This document shows, one piece after another, positions 60,926 through 64,000 of a stretch of 64,000 nucleotides of DNA. Both the position numbers and the translations under genes were made by a program. The number at the start of each line of letters is the position of its first letter. Positions within the stretch are counted from its first letter, which is position 1. Below the pieces are notes generated by a model. The model did not search any database. It was not told the origin of the DNA and saw only the letters and a list, made by a program, of their open reading frames with translations. Source of the DNA: Sphingomonas leidyi (GTDB lineage: Bacteria; Pseudomonadota; Alphaproteobacteria; Sphingomonadales; Sphingomonadaceae); the NCBI RefSeq assembly GCF_011761945.1, contig NZ_JAASQV010000002.1, positions 992,001 to 1,056,000 on the forward strand. The letters are read 5' to 3'.

Positions 60926-61294
60926 TCAGTTCGCCGTGAAGACCGTCGCGCCCGCAGGGTTGTACTTCACGGTAACGTAGGAATTGTCGCACACGTTGAT
61001 GCCCATCCATACGCTGTTGCTGTTGTCGGCGAAGTTGAGCTTCAGGTCGTACTTGCAGACGGTGCCCTTGTTGAAATGCACTGTCATCCGGGCGCCGGGC
61101 TTCACCGTCGCATCGTCCTTCTTGAAATCGGGATCGACCTTGTTGGGTTGCCAGGTGGTGGTGCCCGTCGGCGCGATCTCGACCGTCTTGATCGCCTTGC
61201 CGGTGTTGTTGATCAGCACGAAATCCCAATCGTCCGCCATTGCGGGCGTTGCGATCACGATTGCGGCAATTGTCGCCAGACCCAGTTTCAGCAT
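60926..61294 (-). CDS. Small secreted protein of unknown function
   Basis: A 122-residue protein with a clear signal peptide (MLKLGLATIAAIVIATPAMA, cleavage before DDWDF). A GGAGGGG precedes the ATG. The mature protein has alternating strands (DFVLINNTGKAIKTVEIAPT, GARMTVHFNKGTVCKYDLKL, NSNSVWMGINVCDNSYVTVK) with two Cys residues that may pair. The NNTGKAIKTVE-type strand is like a family of small periplasmic beta proteins I cannot name. It is followed by a long hairpin, and a perfect palindrome lies before its ribosome binding site. There is no obvious link to the operon upstream. Confidence 0.75.
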   Translation of the reverse strand: MLKLGLATIAAIVIATPAMADDWDFVLINNTGKAIKTVEIAPTGTTTWQPNKVDPDFKKDDATVKPGARMTVHFNKGTVCKYDLKLNFADNSNSVWMGINVCDNSYVTVKYNPAGATVFTAN

Positions 61295-61310
61295 GAAATG
61301 CCCCTCCTGC

Positions 61311-61324
61311 TTTTGCCGGCAAAA
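61311..61324. promoter_or_regulatory. Perfect palindrome TTTTGCCGGCAAAA
   Basis: This lies 17 bases upstream of the small secreted-protein start, close to its ribosome binding site, and 31 bases after the XRE gene stop. It may be an operator, a leader hairpin or a terminator of the XRE gene. Confidence 0.45.
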
Positions 61325-61355
61325 TGCGCCTGTCCGCGACACTCCGCAAGCCGAT

Positions 61356-61925
61356 TCAGAGGGGACGGACCAGGCGGATCGCTTCGGCGATCCAAGCAGG
61401 GTCGGCCACCACTTGCTGGCGGGCGCCGGCGCCGAGAGGGAGGAGGTGGAGCCGGTCGCCCTCCCGCCCGATCAGCCGCCCGAACAGGAAGCGTCCCGCG
61501 GGGCGAGGCACGAGCACGTCGCGGTTGAGCGCGCCGGCAAAACCCTCGGGCGCCAGCGTGCGGCACCAGATTTCGTCCCCGGCGCGATAGTCGCCGATCC
61601 CCGCCGCCACCGCTACCGCGACCATGCCCGGCTCGGCATGCGGGGGCACCATTGCCGCCGGCCTGCGCGGGGCCTGGGCGCCGGCATTGTCGAGCATGGC
61701 CGCCACCGGGATCTCCGGCCGTTCGGGCAGCCTGACCAGGTCGGCGCTGTCCACCCCGAGCGCGGCGGCGATGCGATTGAGCCATCCAACCGAAACGGTG
61801 CGGGTGCCCATCTCCAGCCGGCCGATCGTCTGCGCCGTGGTGGCGGGCACGCAACGCGCCGCCACTTCCTCCAGCGTGAGCCCCTTGGCGCGGCGCACTT
61901 CGCGGATGGCTGTGATCATCGACAC
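61356..61925 (-). CDS. XRE-family HTH regulator with a C-terminal S24-like domain
   Basis: A 189-residue regulator. An in-frame ATG at 61919 is an alternative start. The HTH is clear (AIREVRRAKGLTLEEVAARC, then ATTAQTIGRLEMGTRTV, WLNRIAAALGVDSADL). The C-terminal part (VAAGIGDYRAGDEIWCRTLA, NRDVLVPRPAGRFLFGRLIG) resembles the beta domain of phage-repressor-like proteins but no catalytic Ser/Lys pair is evident. It is divergent from DUF6456. A dyad (AACC-N5-GGTT) lies in its own promoter region. Confidence 0.85.
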   Translation of the reverse strand: MSMITAIREVRRAKGLTLEEVAARCVPATTAQTIGRLEMGTRTVSVGWLNRIAAALGVDSADLVRLPERPEIPVAAMLDNAGAQAPRRPAAMVPPHAEPGMVAVAVAAGIGDYRAGDEIWCRTLAPEGFAGALNRDVLVPRPAGRFLFGRLIGREGDRLHLLPLGAGARQQVVADPAWIAEAIRLVRPL

Positions 61926-61932
61926 GTCTCCT

Positions 61933-61945
61933 AACCAAATCGGTT
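61933..61945. promoter_or_regulatory. Dyad upstream of the XRE gene
   Basis: AACC-AAATC-GGTT lies 8 bases before the XRE start, in the divergent region. It is a candidate autoregulatory site. The arms are short. Confidence 0.35.
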
Positions 61946-62010
61946 TTCTTCTTTCCTACAATCGAGCCTTCATGGCAAGAGTGCGAGATTGGAACAAAAG
62001 GAGATCATCA

Positions 62011-62466
62011 ATGCGCGAGCTGGTGGAGCGGACGATCGAGGATGGGGCGGGACTCCGGCGGCGGGTCACGGTGAACCAGGCCGAATCGCCGCTGGCGTGG
62101 CTGGCGGCGCGCGGCCATGTGTGCGCGCGGCAGCTCGAGGCGGGGGAAAGGCTTCGTGCCGATTACGAGATGGCGGCGCTGGGGCCGCGCGTGACCATGC
62201 GCTGGGACGCCGCGTCGGCGGCGCGGTTGCCGGGCGGCATGCCGGAACGGCTCGACCCCAGCTTGGCGCAGATCGCCGCGCGGCGCCGGTTCGACGGCGC
62301 GACGACGGCGGCTGGTGCCGGGCTGGCCGACATATTGTGGCGCGTGGTCTGTGCGGGCGAGGGATTGGGGCCGGCGGAGAAGGCGCTGGGCTGGCCGAGC
62401 CGGGCGGGCAAGCTGGTGCTCTGCTTCGCGCTCGATCGCGTCGCCGATTTCTACGGCATCAGGTGA
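62011..62466 (+). CDS. DUF6456-domain protein
   Basis: A 151-residue protein; the ATG at 62011 follows AAAAGGAGATC. It shows the DUF6456 outline found in alphaproteobacteria: an N-terminal Arg-rich strand (GLRRRVTVNQAESPLAWLAA), a helical RLRADYEMAALGPRVTMRWD segment, and a C-terminal helical part (LADILWRVVCAGEGLGPAEK, ALGWPSRAGKLVLCFALDRV) that resembles the end of a phage-type HTH. It probably binds DNA or a regulator. It overlaps the convergent membrane-protein gene by 8 bases. Confidence 0.75.
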   Translation: MRELVERTIEDGAGLRRRVTVNQAESPLAWLAARGHVCARQLEAGERLRADYEMAALGPRVTMRWDAASAARLPGGMPERLDPSLAQIAARRRFDGATTAAGAGLADILWRVVCAGEGLGPAEKALGWPSRAGKLVLCFALDRVADFYGIR

Positions 62467-64000
62467 GCGGTTCCGGTGCCGCGGCGCCCTTGCCGACGAA
62501 GCGGCCATAGGCCCAGCCGATTCCGATCAGCGCGATGCCGAGGCCGAGGAAGGAAAGGATGCGCAGCAACCCGTCGAGTGCCGCGGCATCGATCAGGAAT
62601 ACCTTGAAGGTGACGCCGGTAAGCAAGGCCAGGCCGAAGACGCGCAGGTCGCGTGCGCCGGCGGCAATGCCCCGCCATAGCCAGAACAGTGCGAGCGCCA
62701 GCATCGCGGCGCTGTATCCGCCATTCTCGCCGGTTCCGATCGGGCCGGTGAGCAGGTTGCCATGCGCGGCCTGGCGCACCGCCGCCAGCACGGCCAGAAG
62801 GGCGAGCAGCGCCGCGCCCGGCCGCCAGCGCGGGGGCAGGGTCCACAGCCAGAAGCTGGCGAGCGCGAGATGGAGCACGGCGGCGTTGAGGAGCGGCAGC
62901 GGGCCGACCGCCTGGGGCTCCGCCAGCGGCGTGAGCAGCAACAGGTCGAACCACAGGATCCGGAACAGGCCGAGCGCGAGCAGCACATGGCCGAGCGTGA
63001 CTGCCCTGGCGCGGCGAAGGAGCAGCCAGCCGGCGGCGAGGCAGGCCTGGGTGAGCAGCGCGCGCTCGACGAAGCCGAACGTCTCGAAGCGCGGGAGGGT
63101 GGCGATGGCGAGCGGCTGCTTGGCGAGCGCATAGAGCAGCAGCACGCCGAGCGTGACGGCGAAGAGCGACGCGACTCGGCGGACCCGGCCGAACTGCGCG
63201 GGATCGAGGAGCAGCGCGGCGGCGAGCGCCACCGGCAGCGCCAGCTCCCGGAGCAGCTCGGGCAGGGCGGGGAGCAGCGCATAGGTGAGCCGCTCTCCGG
63301 AAAGCGAGGCGAGGATCAACTCGCTCAGCGTGCCGAGCGGTAGCGCGGCGGCGATCAGCGCGGCAGCGAGAGGATAGGCGGGCAGCGCATAGAGCCGCGG
63401 CGCGCGTATCTTGTGCGCCCACCAGGCGAGGGCGGCGGCGATGCAGGAAAGGGGCAGCGCGAGCCAGTCGCCCGGTACGAACTGGCCCAGGCCAAGCCCC
63501 GCGAGGAAGGCCGCCAGCGCAGTCGCCGGGACGAGCAGCGAATGCGTGCCGTCGGCACGGCTCCGCCAGGCCAGGCCGAACACCGCGGCTGCAGCCGCCA
63601 GCTCGATCCCTCCCCATTGCATGGCGGATAGCAGCTCCGGCGCGCGCAAATGGGCGATGAGGAGCGGACCGGCGGTGCCGAGCAGCGCGATCCCCGCCCA
63701 GAGCGGATGGCGCCGTGCCAGTGCATGGCCGGGCACGGCGAACAGCCCGGTGGCGAGAATGGCGGCGACCGGCGTGAAATTGGGCGCGCGCAGGTCGATC
63801 GCGAGCATTTCCAGCACGAGCAGCAAGACACAGGCGGCAAGCGCGCCGGGAAGATAGACCGTGTCGCGCCAGGCGAGGAAAAGCGCGGCGGCGGCGAGGG
63901 TGAGGTAGAGGCTCCAGGCGAGCCAGCCGAAATCGAGCGCGGGGGCGAGTATGGCGAGTTGCAGGCATCCTGCCACCAACGGGGCCAGACGAAGCCAGCG
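62459..64000 (-). CDS. DUF2339-type polytopic membrane protein, truncated by the window
   Basis: More than 510 residues are in frame up to the window edge (no stop to 64000), so the start lies outside. The visible part is almost wholly transmembrane: repeated hydrophobic segments such as LYLTLAAAALFLAW, LAACVLLLVLEMLAIDL, LLLYALAKQPLAIATL and LALFWLWRGIAAGARDL. The late FGLALLTGVTFKVFLIDAAALDG-type segment, with LRILSFLGLGIALIGIGWAY and a basic C-terminal tail, is characteristic of DUF2339. The family's role is unknown. Convergent with DUF6456. Confidence 0.82.
   Translation of the reverse strand, partial: RWLRLAPLVAGCLQLAILAPALDFGWLAWSLYLTLAAAALFLAWRDTVYLPGALAACVLLLVLEMLAIDLRAPNFTPVAAILATGLFAVPGHALARRHPLWAGIALLGTAGPLLIAHLRAPELLSAMQWGGIELAAAAAVFGLAWRSRADGTHSLLVPATALAAFLAGLGLGQFVPGDWLALPLSCIAAALAWWAHKIRAPRLYALPAYPLAAALIAAALPLGTLSELILASLSGERLTYALLPALPELLRELALPVALAAALLLDPAQFGRVRRVASLFAVTLGVLLLYALAKQPLAIATLPRFETFGFVERALLTQACLAAGWLLLRRARAVTLGHVLLALGLFRILWFDLLLLTPLAEPQAVGPLPLLNAAVLHLALASFWLWTLPPRWRPGAALLALLAVLAAVRQAAHGNLLTGPIGTGENGGYSAAMLALALFWLWRGIAAGARDLRVFGLALLTGVTFKVFLIDAAALDGLLRILSFLGLGIALIGIGWAYGRFVGKGAAAPEPLT

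Overview
The window looks like a chromosomal segment of a sphingomonad or a close alphaproteobacterial relative (inference). It is GC-rich. It has at least five TonB-dependent receptor-type genes, two of them in ECF sigma / FecR / receptor cassettes with a secretin-like N-terminal domain. It also has a MocR regulator, a PspF-like activator, DUF6456 and DUF2339 genes. No rRNA, tRNA, CRISPR array, insertion sequence or phage was seen.

Layout. (1) 352-5821: a receptor, an NTF2-like secreted protein, an M19 dipeptidase and a DadA-like FAD oxidoreductase, consistent with scavenging peptides or D-amino-acid compounds. (2) 6020-14302: the first ECF sigma/FecR/receptor cassette, a small secreted protein and a divergent receptor-like barrel. 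(3) 14380-17087: a Gdx/SugE-type SMR exporter, a TauE/SafE permease and a divergent MocR regulator. (4) 17164-23774: an acyl-CoA ligase, LacI regulator, receptor and HSL-type esterase, linked by two matching LacI-type operators. (5) 23931-28927: the second ECF sigma/FecR/receptor cassette, whose receptor is a close paralogue of the first. (6) 28924-38795: a tiny gene, a LysR regulator, then a two-component system with a CzcA/CusA-type RND tripartite pump and a retropepsin-like protein. (7) 38878-44071: an SF2 helicase with a hydrophobic C-terminal segment and an MHYT hybrid histidine kinase. (8) 44298-59452: a minus-strand run of 12 tightly packed genes, then (9) its likely activator, a small secreted protein, an XRE regulator, DUF6456 and a truncated DUF2339 membrane protein.

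The most interesting element is region 8. A sequence matching the sigma-54 consensus (TGGCAC-N5-TTGC, minus strand, 59479-59493) lies just upstream of an AGGAGG ribosome binding site and a DUF3467 gene. Eleven more genes follow with gaps of 3-4 bases, ATGA overlaps, or at most about 70 bases. They encode a 1092-residue protein with two tandem papain/C39-like cysteine protease units, a subtilisin-family protease without a signal peptide, four divergent members of one unrecognised protein family, and five other proteins of mostly unknown function. The gene directly upstream encodes a sigma-54 activator that is only an AAA+ plus HTH unit. I infer a dedicated, inducible intracellular protein system; its function is not known to me.

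Regulatory logic elsewhere is also visible. Each ECF cassette has its own motif upstream of both the sigma gene and its receptor gene, and the two motifs differ. The LacI-type regulator has matching operators upstream of the ligase and of the receptor.
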